Assembly: GCA_038326165.1 (NCBI GenBank)
Contig: JBBQJT010000006.1
Span: forward strand, 1-64,000
From: JAEUUM01 sp038326165
GTDB lineage: Bacteria; Bacteroidota; Bacteroidia; Chitinophagales; Saprospiraceae
Length of the DNA: 64,000 nucleotides
Direction of reading: 5' to 3'
In this document: in pieces, positions 53,105-61,352 of the stretch
How the letters are laid out: each line of letters starts with the position of its first letter
Position numbering within the stretch: the stretch's first letter is position 1
Notes under the pieces: model-generated
What the model saw: the letters and a program-made list of their open reading frames with translations, nothing else
Databases searched by the model: none
What the model was told of the DNA's origin: nothing
Program-made: the position numbers and the translations under genes

Positions 53105-53623
53105 ATGTCTAAGAAAATAGCTCAAAATGTCAATCCGTCTGAAACAGAACTGAAAGACAAAATGGTTTCTCTCAACAGGGTTGCCAAAGTAACAAAAGGT
53201 GGTCGAACTTTCAGCTTCGCTGCAATTGTTGTTGTTGGTGACGGTAATGGAATAGTTGGTCAGGGTCTTGGTAAAGCAAGAGAGGTGTCGGACGCAATTG
53301 CTAAAGCAATTGATGACGCTAAGAAAAATCTTGTTAAAGTTCCAATTCACAATGGTACAATACCTCACGAGCAAATTGGAAAATTTGGTGCAGGTAAGAT
53401 ATTTATCAAGCCAGCTGCCCATGGTACTGGTGTAATTGCGGGTGGTGCAATGCGTGCTGTGCTTGAAATGGCTGGCATACATGATGTACTTGCAAAATCT
53501 CAAGGTTCTTCTAATCCTCACAATGTAGTGAAAGCTACCTTGGACGCACTGATGAAGTTAAGGAGCCCACTTGAAATTTCAAGACAAAGAAGAATTAAGC
53601 TGGAAAGAGTTTTTGAAGGCTAA
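53105..53623 (+). CDS. rpsE: 30S ribosomal protein S5
   Basis: This 172-aa protein supports decoding accuracy. It has VAKVTKGGRTFSFAAIVVVG, the glycine-rich GNGIVGQGLGKAREVSDAIA, and GAGKIFIKPAAHGTGVIAGG. No mutation at the usual ram loop can be judged by eye. Confidence 0.97.
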   Translation: MSKKIAQNVNPSETELKDKMVSLNRVAKVTKGGRTFSFAAIVVVGDGNGIVGQGLGKAREVSDAIAKAIDDAKKNLVKVPIHNGTIPHEQIGKFGAGKIFIKPAAHGTGVIAGGAMRAVLEMAGIHDVLAKSQGSSNPHNVVKATLDALMKLRSPLEISRQRRIKLERVFEG

Positions 53624-53642
53624 CCTTAAATCAGATATGGTG

Positions 53643-53822
53643 ATGACAAAGATCAGAGTTACACAAATAAAGAGCATAATTGACCGTCCAGCAATTCAAA
53701 AGGCTACGATGAGATCATTAGGTTTCAAGAAAATGAATCAGACAGTTGAAATAGATGCTACTGATTGCAACCTTGGAATGATTAACAAAGTAAAACATTT
53801 GGTTAAGACAGAAACTGTCTAA
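53643..53822 (+). CDS. rpmD: 50S ribosomal protein L30
   Basis: The ATG at 53643 gives 59 aa (MTKIRVTQIKSIIDRPAIQK), the usual L30 length; another ATG at 53637 would add two residues. ATMRSLGFKKMNQTVEID and NKVKHLVK fit the family. A longer in-frame start would overlap rpsE and is not needed. Confidence 0.93.
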   Translation: MTKIRVTQIKSIIDRPAIQKATMRSLGFKKMNQTVEIDATDCNLGMINKVKHLVKTETV

Positions 53823-53842
53823 TTGAATTAAATTTATAGAAA

Positions 53843-54289
53843 ATGAAACTTCATAGTTTAAAACCTGCTGCTGGTTCAGTCAAGAAAGGAAAAAGAATCG
53901 CTAGAGGACAGGGTTCTGGTCATGGTGGTACTGCCACACGTGGACATAAAGGGGCTGCTTCTCGGTCTGGTTATTCTCGTAAGAGAGGTTTCGAAGGAGG
54001 CCAGATGCCTTTACAACGCCGACTACCTAAGCGTGGCTTTAAAAACATCAATCGCGTAGAATATGTTGCTATTAACTTTAGCAACTTGGAAGCCATTTGT
54101 GAGAAATTTCAAGTCACCACAGTTGACCCAGAATTTTTATACAATAATGGTTTTATAAAAAAGACAGAAAGAATTAAGATTTTGGCCAACGGAGATTTAA
54201 AATCTTCGTTAAAGGTAAGTGCACATGCATCTTCAGCCAAAGCAAAACTAACCATTGAAGAGCTGGGAGGAAGCCTAACTATCATTTAA
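53843..54289 (+). CDS. rplO: 50S ribosomal protein L15
   Basis: This 148-aa protein has the glycine-rich N-terminus: LKPAAGSVKKGKRIARGQGS with GHGGTATRGHKGAASRSG and RRLPKRGFKNINRVEYVAIN. It is 8 bp before secY. Confidence 0.97.
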   Translation: MKLHSLKPAAGSVKKGKRIARGQGSGHGGTATRGHKGAASRSGYSRKRGFEGGQMPLQRRLPKRGFKNINRVEYVAINFSNLEAICEKFQVTTVDPEFLYNNGFIKKTERIKILANGDLKSSLKVSAHASSAKAKLTIEELGGSLTII

Positions 54290-54297
54290 TCGATCGC

Positions 54298-55671
54298 ATG
54301 AAAAGCTTTATAAATACTCTCAAAAATATTTGGAGCATCAAAGAACTTCGTAATCGAATTCTTTATACTCTAGCATTATTGATCGTCTACCGTTTAGGTA
54401 CCGAGATTGTTTTGCCCGGTGTAAAACCTGGGGTTCTCAGCGCTGCTTCACAAAACAATTCTACTGACCTTTTAGGTTTGATCAATTCATTTACTGGTGG
54501 AGCGTTTAGCAATGCTTCAATCTTGGCCCTAGGTATTATGCCTTACATTACTGCATCAATTGTAGTTCAATTGTTGGGTTTTGCCGTTCCTTATTTTCAG
54601 CGTCTTCAATCTAAAGAAGGTGAATCTGGAAGGAAAAAATTGAATCAGATTACCAGATTATTAACCGTTGCTATTACATTGGTTCAAGGTGGCGCTTACC
54701 TAACTTATGTCAATAGTTTGGGAGCTGTAGATCCAGGAATCAGTACAGGAATCTTCTGGTTAGCAAATTCCATTATATTATCTTCAGGTACCATATTTTC
54801 TATGTGGCTGGGAGAGAGAATTACTGACAAAGGAATTGGGAATGGTATATCATTATTGATTATGATGGGTATCATATCAAAATTGCCACAAGCGTTTGCA
54901 TTTGAATTCAACTCGCAGCTTGCAAATAATGGTTTAATATTGTTTGTTCTTGAATTATTCTTGCTGTTTGCAGTAATTATTGCTACGATATTGACAGTGC
55001 AAGGTGTAAGAAAAATTCCAATCACTTTTGCTAATCGTATGGTTGGTAGAAGTTCAAAATACATGCCTGGCGAAGGTGCAAGAGATTACATTCCATTGAA
55101 GCTTAACGCTTCTGGTGTTATGCCAATAATCTTCGCTCAAGCCCTCATGTTTTTGCCGGCTACGGTTGCTCAGTTTGCATCTGGTAATGATGCAGGGATA
55201 GCAAACAATGGATTTTTTAAGGCACTAAACGATTATTTGTCTCTGCCTTACAATGTTATATATTTCCTTTTGGTAGTTGGATTTACTTATGTTTATACAG
55301 CACTATTGGTAAATTCCCAGCAGTATACTGAGTATCTTAAAAGACAAAACGCTTTTATACCAGGGATCAAACCAGGAACAAATACAACAGAATTTATTGA
55401 TAATATAACCAGCAGAATTACCCTCCCAGGAGCAGTTTTTTTAGGAATGATTGCTATATTTCCTGCTATCGCGGGCAATGTATTAGGCATTGACAGAAGC
55501 TTTGCCATGTTCTTTGGAGGTACCTCTCTCTTAATCTTGGTTGGTGTTGCATTAGATACCCTTCAAATGATTGAAAGTTATCTTTTAATGAGGAAGTATG
55601 ATGGTCTTGTTGAATCAGGAAAGATACAAGGAAGGAGAGGACAAGGAATCAATATTGGACAGTCTTATTGA
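54298..55671 (+). CDS. secY: Protein translocase subunit SecY
   Basis: This 457-aa membrane channel has ten hydrophobic segments. Landmarks are NILYTLALLIVYRLG-like helix 1 (ILYTLALLIVYRLGTEIVLP), the plug region before GALSNASILALGIMPYITAS-type helix 2 (seen as GAFSNASILALGIMPYITAS), the cytosolic loop IPITFANRMVGRSSKYMPG, and the tail LLMRKYDGLVESGKIQGRRG. It exports signal-peptide proteins with SecE and SecG, which are elsewhere. Its stop overlaps an in-frame TTG of map, but the likely map ATG is 12 bp downstream. Confidence 0.97.
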   Translation: MKSFINTLKNIWSIKELRNRILYTLALLIVYRLGTEIVLPGVKPGVLSAASQNNSTDLLGLINSFTGGAFSNASILALGIMPYITASIVVQLLGFAVPYFQRLQSKEGESGRKKLNQITRLLTVAITLVQGGAYLTYVNSLGAVDPGISTGIFWLANSIILSSGTIFSMWLGERITDKGIGNGISLLIMMGIISKLPQAFAFEFNSQLANNGLILFVLELFLLFAVIIATILTVQGVRKIPITFANRMVGRSSKYMPGEGARDYIPLKLNASGVMPIIFAQALMFLPATVAQFASGNDAGIANNGFFKALNDYLSLPYNVIYFLLVVGFTYVYTALLVNSQQYTEYLKRQNAFIPGIKPGTNTTEFIDNITSRITLPGAVFLGMIAIFPAIAGNVLGIDRSFAMFFGGTSLLILVGVALDTLQMIESYLLMRKYDGLVESGKIQGRRGQGINIGQSY

Positions 55672-55682
55672 TCATAAGAGAA

Positions 55683-56519
55683 ATGCCTGATATTTATTAT
55701 AAGACTGCAGATGAGATATCCTTAATAAAGGAAAGCTGCAGAATTATAGGTGAAACTTTAGCAGAAGTAGCCAAAGTACTCAAACCAGGAATGACTGGTT
55801 TGCAAATTGATAAAATTGCAGAGGATTATATAAGATCCCAGAATGCAGATCCAGCATTCAAAGGATTTCATGGGTTTCCTGCTAGTCTTTGTGTTTCTGT
55901 AAATGAACAAGTTGTTCACGGAATACCAAATAAGATACCGTTTGAAGTTGGGGATATAGTTTCAGTTGATTGTGGTGTAAAAAAGAATGGCTTCTATGGT
56001 GATTCTGCTTTTACTTTTGCAATTGGTGAAATCAGTAACGATCTTGCGAGATTGTTAACAGTGACAAAAGAGTCGCTCTACAAAGGAATAGAAGCAGCAG
56101 TTGTAGGCAGTCGAGTAGGTGATATAGGATTTGCTGTTCAACAATACGCCGAAGTGGAACATGGGTTTGGTATAGTTAGAGATTTGGTTGGGCATGGTTT
56201 GGGAAGATCCCTGCATGAGCCACCTGAAATACCTAACTATGGACGTAGAGGAAAAGGAGTGGTTCTGAGAGAAGGTCTGGTTATAGCGATAGAGCCGATG
56301 GTTAATCTGGGAGTAAAGGATATCAAGCATCTTAAAGATGGATGGACTATAGTAACCAAAGATGAGCTGCCTTCAGCACACTATGAACACACTCTAGTTT
56401 TAACCAAAGAAGGCCCAATAACACTATCGGATCACAGTTTGATTGAAGAAGAAATAAAAAAGAACGAGAATTTAGTGCAACTTATAGAAAAAAGTTCTAT
56501 TTTTGCACCTCGAAATTGA
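55683..56519 (+). CDS. map: Methionine aminopeptidase type I
   Basis: The ATG at 55683 gives 278 aa. The enzyme removes the N-terminal Met from new proteins using two metals. Metal ligands can be placed: Asp in VSVDCGVKKNGFYGDSAFTF, His in VGHGLGRSLHEPPEIPNYG, Glu in LVIAIEPMVNLG and Glu in SAHYEHTLVL. GFPASLCVSVNEQVVHGIP is conserved. A TTG at 55668 overlaps the secY stop and is less likely as start. The 3' end hosts an infA promoter element. Confidence 0.95.
   Translation: MPDIYYKTADEISLIKESCRIIGETLAEVAKVLKPGMTGLQIDKIAEDYIRSQNADPAFKGFHGFPASLCVSVNEQVVHGIPNKIPFEVGDIVSVDCGVKKNGFYGDSAFTFAIGEISNDLARLLTVTKESLYKGIEAAVVGSRVGDIGFAVQQYAEVEHGFGIVRDLVGHGLGRSLHEPPEIPNYGRRGKGVVLREGLVIAIEPMVNLGVKDIKHLKDGWTIVTKDELPSAHYEHTLVLTKEGPITLSDHSLIEEEIKKNENLVQLIEKSSIFAPRN
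56499..56506 (+). promoter_or_regulatory. -7 element (TATTTTTG) for infA inside the end of map
   Basis: An exact TAnnTTTG followed by CA lies inside the last codons of map, 25 bp before the infA ATG. A GTG at 56476 is 20 bp upstream and could be an imperfect -33. Confidence 0.45.
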
Positions 56520-56523
56520 AACA

Positions 56524-56742
56524 ATGGCTAAAAAAGACCTGATACAACAGGACGGTATTATTGAGGAGTCTTTATCAAACGCGATGTTTCGCGTAAGGTT
56601 GGAAAATAATCACGTAATACTGGCTACCATTTCAGGTAAAATGAGAATGCACTACATAAGGATTTTGCCTGGAGATAAAGTGGCTGTGGAGATGTCTCCA
56701 TACGATTTGACAAGAGGGAGAATAACTTATAGATATAAATAA
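56524..56742 (+). CDS. infA: Translation initiation factor IF-1
   Basis: The ATG at 56524 gives 72 aa, the standard length: MAKKDLIQQDGIIEESLSNA, FRVRLENNHVILATISGKMR and DLTRGRITYRYK. IF-1 blocks the A site during initiation. A longer in-frame start within map adds seven unrelated residues and is rejected. It is likely transcribed both from the main run and from a local promoter. Confidence 0.96.
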   Translation: MAKKDLIQQDGIIEESLSNAMFRVRLENNHVILATISGKMRMHYIRILPGDKVAVEMSPYDLTRGRITYRYK

Positions 56743-56757
56743 GATAAACGAAGAGAC

Positions 56758-56874
56758 ATGAAAGTCAGAACTTCTATTAAGAAACGTACCGTTGACTGCA
56801 AAATAGTTCGCAGAAATGGTAAATTGTATGTCATCAACAAAAAGAATCCTAGGTTTAAACAACGTCAGGGTTAA
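56758..56874 (+). CDS. rpmJ: 50S ribosomal protein L36, with zinc ligands lost
   Basis: A 38-aa gene fits between infA and rpsM: MKVRTSIKKRTVDCKIVRRN, then GKLYVINKKNPRFKQRQG. Zinc-binding L36 uses Cys11, Cys14, Cys27 and His33. Here these positions are Thr, Cys, Asn and Phe, so only one ligand remains and the protein cannot bind zinc in the usual way. This is the C-minus type seen in Bacteroidota. The next gene begins 17 bp later. Confidence 0.95.
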   Translation: MKVRTSIKKRTVDCKIVRRNGKLYVINKKNPRFKQRQG

Positions 56875-56891
56875 TATTAATTGGTATAATT

Positions 56892-57269
56892 ATGGCACGG
56901 ATAGCAGGTATTGATTTACCAAAGAACAAACGAGGAATTATTGGATTGACTTACATCTATGGAATAGGTAACAACGTCTCTAGATACATTCTTGATCAGG
57001 CTTCAATAAGTCCCGATACCAAAGTTTCTGAATGGAACGATGATGATATCAAAAAGATAACATCAATAATTCAGGAACAATATAAGGTTGAAGGAGAATT
57101 GCGTTCTGAGGTTCAACTGAACATTAAACGTCTAATGGATATTGGTTGTTATAGAGGAATGCGTCACAGAAAAGGTCTGCCTTTACGTGGTCAAAATACT
57201 CAAACAAACGCACGTACAAGAAAAGGTAAGCGTAAGACGGTTGCCAATAAGAAAAAAGTAACTAAATAA
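56892..57269 (+). CDS. rpsM: 30S ribosomal protein S13
   Basis: This 125-aa head protein has ARIAGIDLPKNKRGIIGLTY, DIGCYRGMRHRKGLPLRGQN and the basic tail RTRKGKRKTVANKKKVTK. It opens the alpha block. Confidence 0.97.
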   Translation: MARIAGIDLPKNKRGIIGLTYIYGIGNNVSRYILDQASISPDTKVSEWNDDDIKKITSIIQEQYKVEGELRSEVQLNIKRLMDIGCYRGMRHRKGLPLRGQNTQTNARTRKGKRKTVANKKKVTK

Positions 57270-57291
57270 TCAAGGCAGTAATTCTTACATT

Positions 57292-57681
57292 ATGGCTAAA
57301 GCGGTAAAAAAAGTAAAAAAGAGAAAAGTTAAAATAGACTCCGATGGCTTGGTGTTTATTAAAGCTAGTTTCAATAATCTAATTGTTTCTCTTTGTAACA
57401 GGCAAGGACAAGTTATTTCTTGGTCTTCAGCAGGTAAAGCAGGTTTTAGAGGTTCTAAAAAGAATACTCCTTTTGCTGCTCAAAAAGCAGCTGGTGAGGC
57501 TTCTGCAATTGCCTTCGATGCTGGAATGAGAACAGCAAATGTTTATGTTAAAGGTCCTGGATCAGGTAGAGAAGCCGCAATTAGAGCAGTAGATTCAACT
57601 GGAATTAAAGTCCTGAGGATTTTTGATATTACACCAATGCCTCACAATGGTTGTCGTCCACCGAAAAGAAGAAGAGTATAA
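57292..57681 (+). CDS. rpsK: 30S ribosomal protein S11
   Basis: This 129-aa platform protein has a basic start (KAVKKVKKRKVKI), ASFNNLIVSLCNRQGQVISW, and the C-terminal ITPMPHNGCRPPKRRRV, including the Asn-Gly that forms isoaspartate in other bacteria. Confidence 0.97.
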   Translation: MAKAVKKVKKRKVKIDSDGLVFIKASFNNLIVSLCNRQGQVISWSSAGKAGFRGSKKNTPFAAQKAAGEASAIAFDAGMRTANVYVKGPGSGREAAIRAVDSTGIKVLRIFDITPMPHNGCRPPKRRRV

Positions 57682-57701
57682 TCGTTTAAGAATATAGAAT
57701 A

Positions 57702-58313
57702 ATGGCAAGATATACAGGACCCAAAACAAAGAAATCTAGATCTTACGGAGAATCTTTGTTCGGATATGATAAAAGTTACGAGCGTAAAAAATTTCCTCCA
57801 GGTCAGCATGGCTTGAAGAGAAAAAAGAAACAACGTTCTGACTATGGAATTCAATTAGCAGAAAAGCAAAAAGCTAAGTACACGTACGGTCTACTTGAGC
57901 GTCAATTCGCTAATTTGTTTGATAAAGCTGCTCGTAAATCTGGTGTAACTGGAGAAATTCTTTTGCAACTTCTTGAGTCTCGTTTAGATAATACAGTATA
58001 TCGTTTAGGTATTTCTCCTTCACGTCCTGCTGCTAGACAGCTGGTTAATCACAAGCACATAACAGTAAATGGTCAAGTTACTAACATACCTTCATATTTG
58101 TTGAAAGCAGGTGATGTTATTGGAATCCGTGGAAAATCACAAGCACTGGACTTTATAACAGATCACGTGAAATCAAAATCTGAAGTTAAAAAGTTTTCTT
58201 GGTTGGAGTGGAATCCTGATAAAATGTCAGGCATTTATATACAGTCTCCATCAAGAGATCAAATACCAGAGAAAATTAATGAACAGCTTATTGTAGAGTT
58301 GTACTCTAAATAA
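57702..58313 (+). CDS. rpsD: 30S ribosomal protein S4
   Basis: This 203-aa assembly protein lacks N-terminal zinc Cys residues. Its S4 RNA-binding domain includes LLQLLESRLDNTVYRLGISP and ARQLVNHKHITVNGQVTNIP. It is followed by a 48-bp gap and rpoA. Confidence 0.97.
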   Translation: MARYTGPKTKKSRSYGESLFGYDKSYERKKFPPGQHGLKRKKKQRSDYGIQLAEKQKAKYTYGLLERQFANLFDKAARKSGVTGEILLQLLESRLDNTVYRLGISPSRPAARQLVNHKHITVNGQVTNIPSYLLKAGDVIGIRGKSQALDFITDHVKSKSEVKKFSWLEWNPDKMSGIYIQSPSRDQIPEKINEQLIVELYSK

Positions 58314-58361
58314 TCTTTTGTTTTTTCTGATTCAATCTTACACCCCCTCAATAAAAATTTG

Positions 58362-59360
58362 ATGAGTATTCTCAATTTTCAAAAGCCTGATAAAATTCTT
58401 TTGCAGAAAGCAACTGATTTCGAAGGCACTTTTGAATTCAAGCCTTTGGAGCCTGGATTTGGTCAAACTGTAGGTAATTCTTTACGTAGAGTTTTACTCT
58501 CTTCACTTGAAGGAGTAGCAATATCTGCTGTTCGTATAGCCGGTGTAGAACATGAATTCTCAACCATCAAGGGCGTTGTAGAAGACATGACTGAGATTAT
58601 TTTGAACTTAAAGCAAATTAATCTTAAGGCAATTGTAAAGGACGAAGATTTCGAAGCAGAAAAGATTTATCTTACCATGAATGGTAAAGACGCATTTTAT
58701 GCCAAGGATATAGAAGATGCTAATAACGTTTTCAAGATCATGAATCCTGATCTTTTGATTTGCAGAATGGAAAAAACTGTAAATTTAGAAATAGAATTAA
58801 CAGTGACTAAGGGTAGAGGCTATGTTTCTGCTGACGAAAGTTTGCCTAAAGATGCTCCTATTGGCGTAATACCAGTTGATGCTATTTATACTCCTATCAA
58901 AAACGTTGCATACAAGGTGAGTAACACTCGTGTTGGTCAAAGAACCGACTATGAGAAGCTCACAGTTGATATCAAAACAGATGGTACAATTCATCCTGAA
59001 GAAGCTATCAAAGAAGCATCTAGAATATTGATTCAGCATTTGATGTTGATAACAGATGAAAACATTTCATTTGAAGACGCAACAAACAAAGAAGACAATA
59101 TAGTTGATGAGCATATTTTACACATGCGCAAGTTATTGAAAACTTCATTGGAAGATTTAGACTTGTCGGTTCGTGCATACAACTGTTTGAAAGCAGCAAA
59201 AATTAATTCATTGGGTGAAATGGTTCGCTACGATATGAATGAACTTTTGAAATTTAGAAATTTTGGTAAAAAGTCATTGGTTGAAATTGAAGAGCTACTT
59301 CAAGAGAAAGGTTTGACTTTTGGCATGGATCTTTCCAAGTATAGATTAGAAGAAGACTAA
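58362..59360 (+). CDS. rpoA: RNA polymerase alpha subunit
   Basis: The ATG at 58362 gives 332 aa (a TTG one codon earlier is ignored). The N-terminal assembly domain has FEFKPLEPGFGQTVGNSLRR, VLLSSLEGVAISAVRI, GVVEDMTEIILNLKQI and RVGQRTDYEKLTVDIKTDG. The C-terminal domain reads LDLSVRAYNCLKAAKINSLG and NFGKKSLVEIEELLQEKGL, the helix-hairpin-helix that contacts UP elements and activators. Confidence 0.97.
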   Translation: MSILNFQKPDKILLQKATDFEGTFEFKPLEPGFGQTVGNSLRRVLLSSLEGVAISAVRIAGVEHEFSTIKGVVEDMTEIILNLKQINLKAIVKDEDFEAEKIYLTMNGKDAFYAKDIEDANNVFKIMNPDLLICRMEKTVNLEIELTVTKGRGYVSADESLPKDAPIGVIPVDAIYTPIKNVAYKVSNTRVGQRTDYEKLTVDIKTDGTIHPEEAIKEASRILIQHLMLITDENISFEDATNKEDNIVDEHILHMRKLLKTSLEDLDLSVRAYNCLKAAKINSLGEMVRYDMNELLKFRNFGKKSLVEIEELLQEKGLTFGMDLSKYRLEED

Positions 59361-59431
59361 TATTATTAACCTTGCAATAACTGTAATGAGTATTTCGATA
59401 CTCCGGTGTTGCGAAGATAAACTCAAGTATC

Positions 59432-60124
59432 ATGAGACACGGAAATAAAATAAACCACTTAGGTAGAAAACACGGACACAGAGATGCATTATTGAAGAAC
59501 ATGTCAATTTCTTTAATAGAACACAAAAGAATCACAACTACCTTGGCCAAAGCCAAAGTTCTAAGAACTCACTTAGAGCCAATTATTACCAAAGTCCGTC
59601 AAAATACCACACACTCTAGAAGGGTAGTTTTCTCTTACTTGCAGAATAAAGAAGCAGTTAAAGAATTATTTGGCATAATTGCAGATAAAATTGGTGATCG
59701 TCCAGGAGGTTATTTACGTATTATCAAAACAGGATACCGATTAGGTGATGCGGCTCCAACAGCGTTGATTGAATTTGTTGATTTCAACGATGTTTACACT
59801 AAAGGTGATGGTAATGCAGCAGCAGCCAAAAAACGTACACGTAGAAGCGGCGCTGCAAAGAAAGCAACAGTTGAAAATTCTAATGTTGCAACTCCTAAAA
59901 ATGTAGATGAAGAAGTAATTATTGATCAAGTAACAGATTCTCCTGAAATGGTTGAGGCAACACAAGAAGAGGTTGTTCATACCCCTGAAGAAATAGTAGA
60001 GGTTAAAGAAACTGTTGCTGAAACAGCAGAGCCAGACAATGAAGATGTAGTTTCTATAGACGATACTACTGAATCTGAATCCTCCGAAGAAGAGAAAAAA
60101 GATGAGAATAAAGAAGAAGCTTAA
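59432..60124 (+). CDS. rplQ: 50S ribosomal protein L17 with long acidic tail
   Basis: The first 125 residues are canonical L17: MRHGNKINHLGRKHGHRDAL, ITTTLAKAKVLRTHLEPIIT and RPGGYLRIIKTGYRLGDAAP. A basic Ala/Lys linker (AAAAKKRTRRSGAAKKA) follows. The last 80 residues are strongly acidic (EVIIDQ, EEVVHTPEEIVEVKE, ESESSEEEKKDENKEEA). Typical L17 is about 120-130 residues. The tail is probably disordered; its role is unknown. It is the last gene of the ribosomal run, before a strong terminator. Confidence 0.95.
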   Translation: MRHGNKINHLGRKHGHRDALLKNMSISLIEHKRITTTLAKAKVLRTHLEPIITKVRQNTTHSRRVVFSYLQNKEAVKELFGIIADKIGDRPGGYLRIIKTGYRLGDAAPTALIEFVDFNDVYTKGDGNAAAAKKRTRRSGAAKKATVENSNVATPKNVDEEVIIDQVTDSPEMVEATQEEVVHTPEEIVEVKETVAETAEPDNEDVVSIDDTTESESSEEEKKDENKEEA

Positions 60125-60145
60125 TATTCCTCAATATAAAAATAC

Positions 60146-60183
60146 AAAAAGGGTGATCTCAAACGAGTTCACCCTTTTTTTTT
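60146..60183 (+). terminator. Rho-independent terminator of the ribosomal run
   Basis: GGGTGA and CTC pair with GAG and TCACCC (one T-T mismatch) around an AAAC loop, between an A run and nine T residues. It lies 21 bp after rplQ. Confidence 0.92.
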
Positions 60184-60213
60184 AATTTTAGCTACAATGA
60201 AGGGCCGAGCAGT

Positions 60214-60221
60214 TATCTTTG
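60214..60221 (+). promoter_or_regulatory. -7 promoter element (TATCTTTG) of carA-eno
   Basis: An exact TAnnTTTG lies 22 bp before the carA ATG, just after the ribosomal terminator. The -33 region has TTTTA rather than TTG. Confidence 0.55.
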
Positions 60222-60242
60222 TGCAAAAATTAAACTGATTTC

Positions 60243-61352
60243 ATGGCCGAAGAAAAGCAAGCAGTATTATTGTTAGCAGATGGTACCATATTTTATGGAA
60301 AATCTGCTGGTAAAATTGGTACCACTTACGGAGAAATTTGTTTTAATACCGGTATGACTGGTTATCAGGAAGTGTTTACAGATCCTTCTTACTTTGGTCA
60401 AATATTGGTTACAACGAACGTTCACATCGGTAATTATGGTGTTAATAAACTTGATACAGAATCTAAATCCATCAAAATAGCAGGCTTTGTATGCCGGAAT
60501 TTTAATGTACAGTATTCCAGAACCAGAGCTGACGGAAATATTCAATCCTATTTTGAAAGTGAAGGATTAACAGCTATTAGTGGTGTTGATACCCGTCAAT
60601 TGGTGAAGCATATCCGCGATATGGGTTCCATGAATGCGCTTATTTCTTCTGAAGATAAGAGTATTGATGAATTAAAGGAAATTTTGGCTAGCGTACCCAA
60701 CATGGAAGGTTTAGAACTTGCTTCTAAGGTATCAACGACTGAGCCGTATTTTTATGGGAATCCAGATGCTGAATTTAAAATAGCCGTCCTTGATTTGGGC
60801 GTGAAGGAAAATATTCTTCGCAATTTTGTTGAGCGTGGGTGTTATATTAAGGTTTTTCCAGCAAAAACTACTTATCTCGAAATGGCAGAATGGAGGCCAG
60901 ATGGTTATTTTCTAAGCAACGGTCCTGGCGACCCAGCATCTATGGATTACGCAATTAAAACAGTTAAGGACATCTTAAACCATGATGAAAAAATATTTGG
61001 TATTTGTTTAGGGCATCAACTTTTAGGTTTAGGACTTGGTATAAATACGTTTAAGATGCATCACGGACACAGGGGAATTAATCACCCTGTTTTTAATAGA
61101 ATAACAGGGAAATGTGAGGTGACTTCGCAGAATCATGGCTTTTGTCTTAACCCTTCAGAGGTATTGGCAATGGACGAATTGTTAGAGGTAACGCATGTTA
61201 ATTTAAATGATCAAACCATTGAAGGTATCCGTTTGCGCAATGGAAATGGATTTTCTGTTCAATATCACCCGGAAGCAGCTCCAGGCCCACACGATGCAAG
61301 TTATTTGTTTGATGTTTTTATGAATATGGTAAAATCCAGTGTACCAGCATGA
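60243..61352 (+). CDS. carA: Carbamoyl-phosphate synthase small subunit
   Basis: This 369-aa glutaminase subunit supplies ammonia for carbamoyl phosphate (arginine and pyrimidine synthesis). The N-terminal domain has LADGTIFYGKSAGKIG and FNTGMTGYQEVFTDPSYFGQ. The class I amidotransferase domain has YFLSNGPGDPASMDYAI, the nucleophile Cys in IFGICLGHQLLGLGLGI near residue 255, and VQYHPEAAPGPHDASYLFD with the catalytic His and Glu. carB is not adjacent. Its last 4 bp overlap the eno start (ATGA). Confidence 0.96.
   Translation: MAEEKQAVLLLADGTIFYGKSAGKIGTTYGEICFNTGMTGYQEVFTDPSYFGQILVTTNVHIGNYGVNKLDTESKSIKIAGFVCRNFNVQYSRTRADGNIQSYFESEGLTAISGVDTRQLVKHIRDMGSMNALISSEDKSIDELKEILASVPNMEGLELASKVSTTEPYFYGNPDAEFKIAVLDLGVKENILRNFVERGCYIKVFPAKTTYLEMAEWRPDGYFLSNGPGDPASMDYAIKTVKDILNHDEKIFGICLGHQLLGLGLGINTFKMHHGHRGINHPVFNRITGKCEVTSQNHGFCLNPSEVLAMDELLEVTHVNLNDQTIEGIRLRNGNGFSVQYHPEAAPGPHDASYLFDVFMNMVKSSVPA

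Noticed and set aside
53571..53642. Longer start for L30 overlapping rpsE
   Set aside because: The extra residues are an out-of-frame reading of the end of rpsE; L30 proteins are about 59 residues.
41620..60124. A missing tuf gene as a sign of rearrangement
   Set aside because: fusA followed directly by rpsJ is the ordinary arrangement in Bacteroidota, where tuf is usually found elsewhere.
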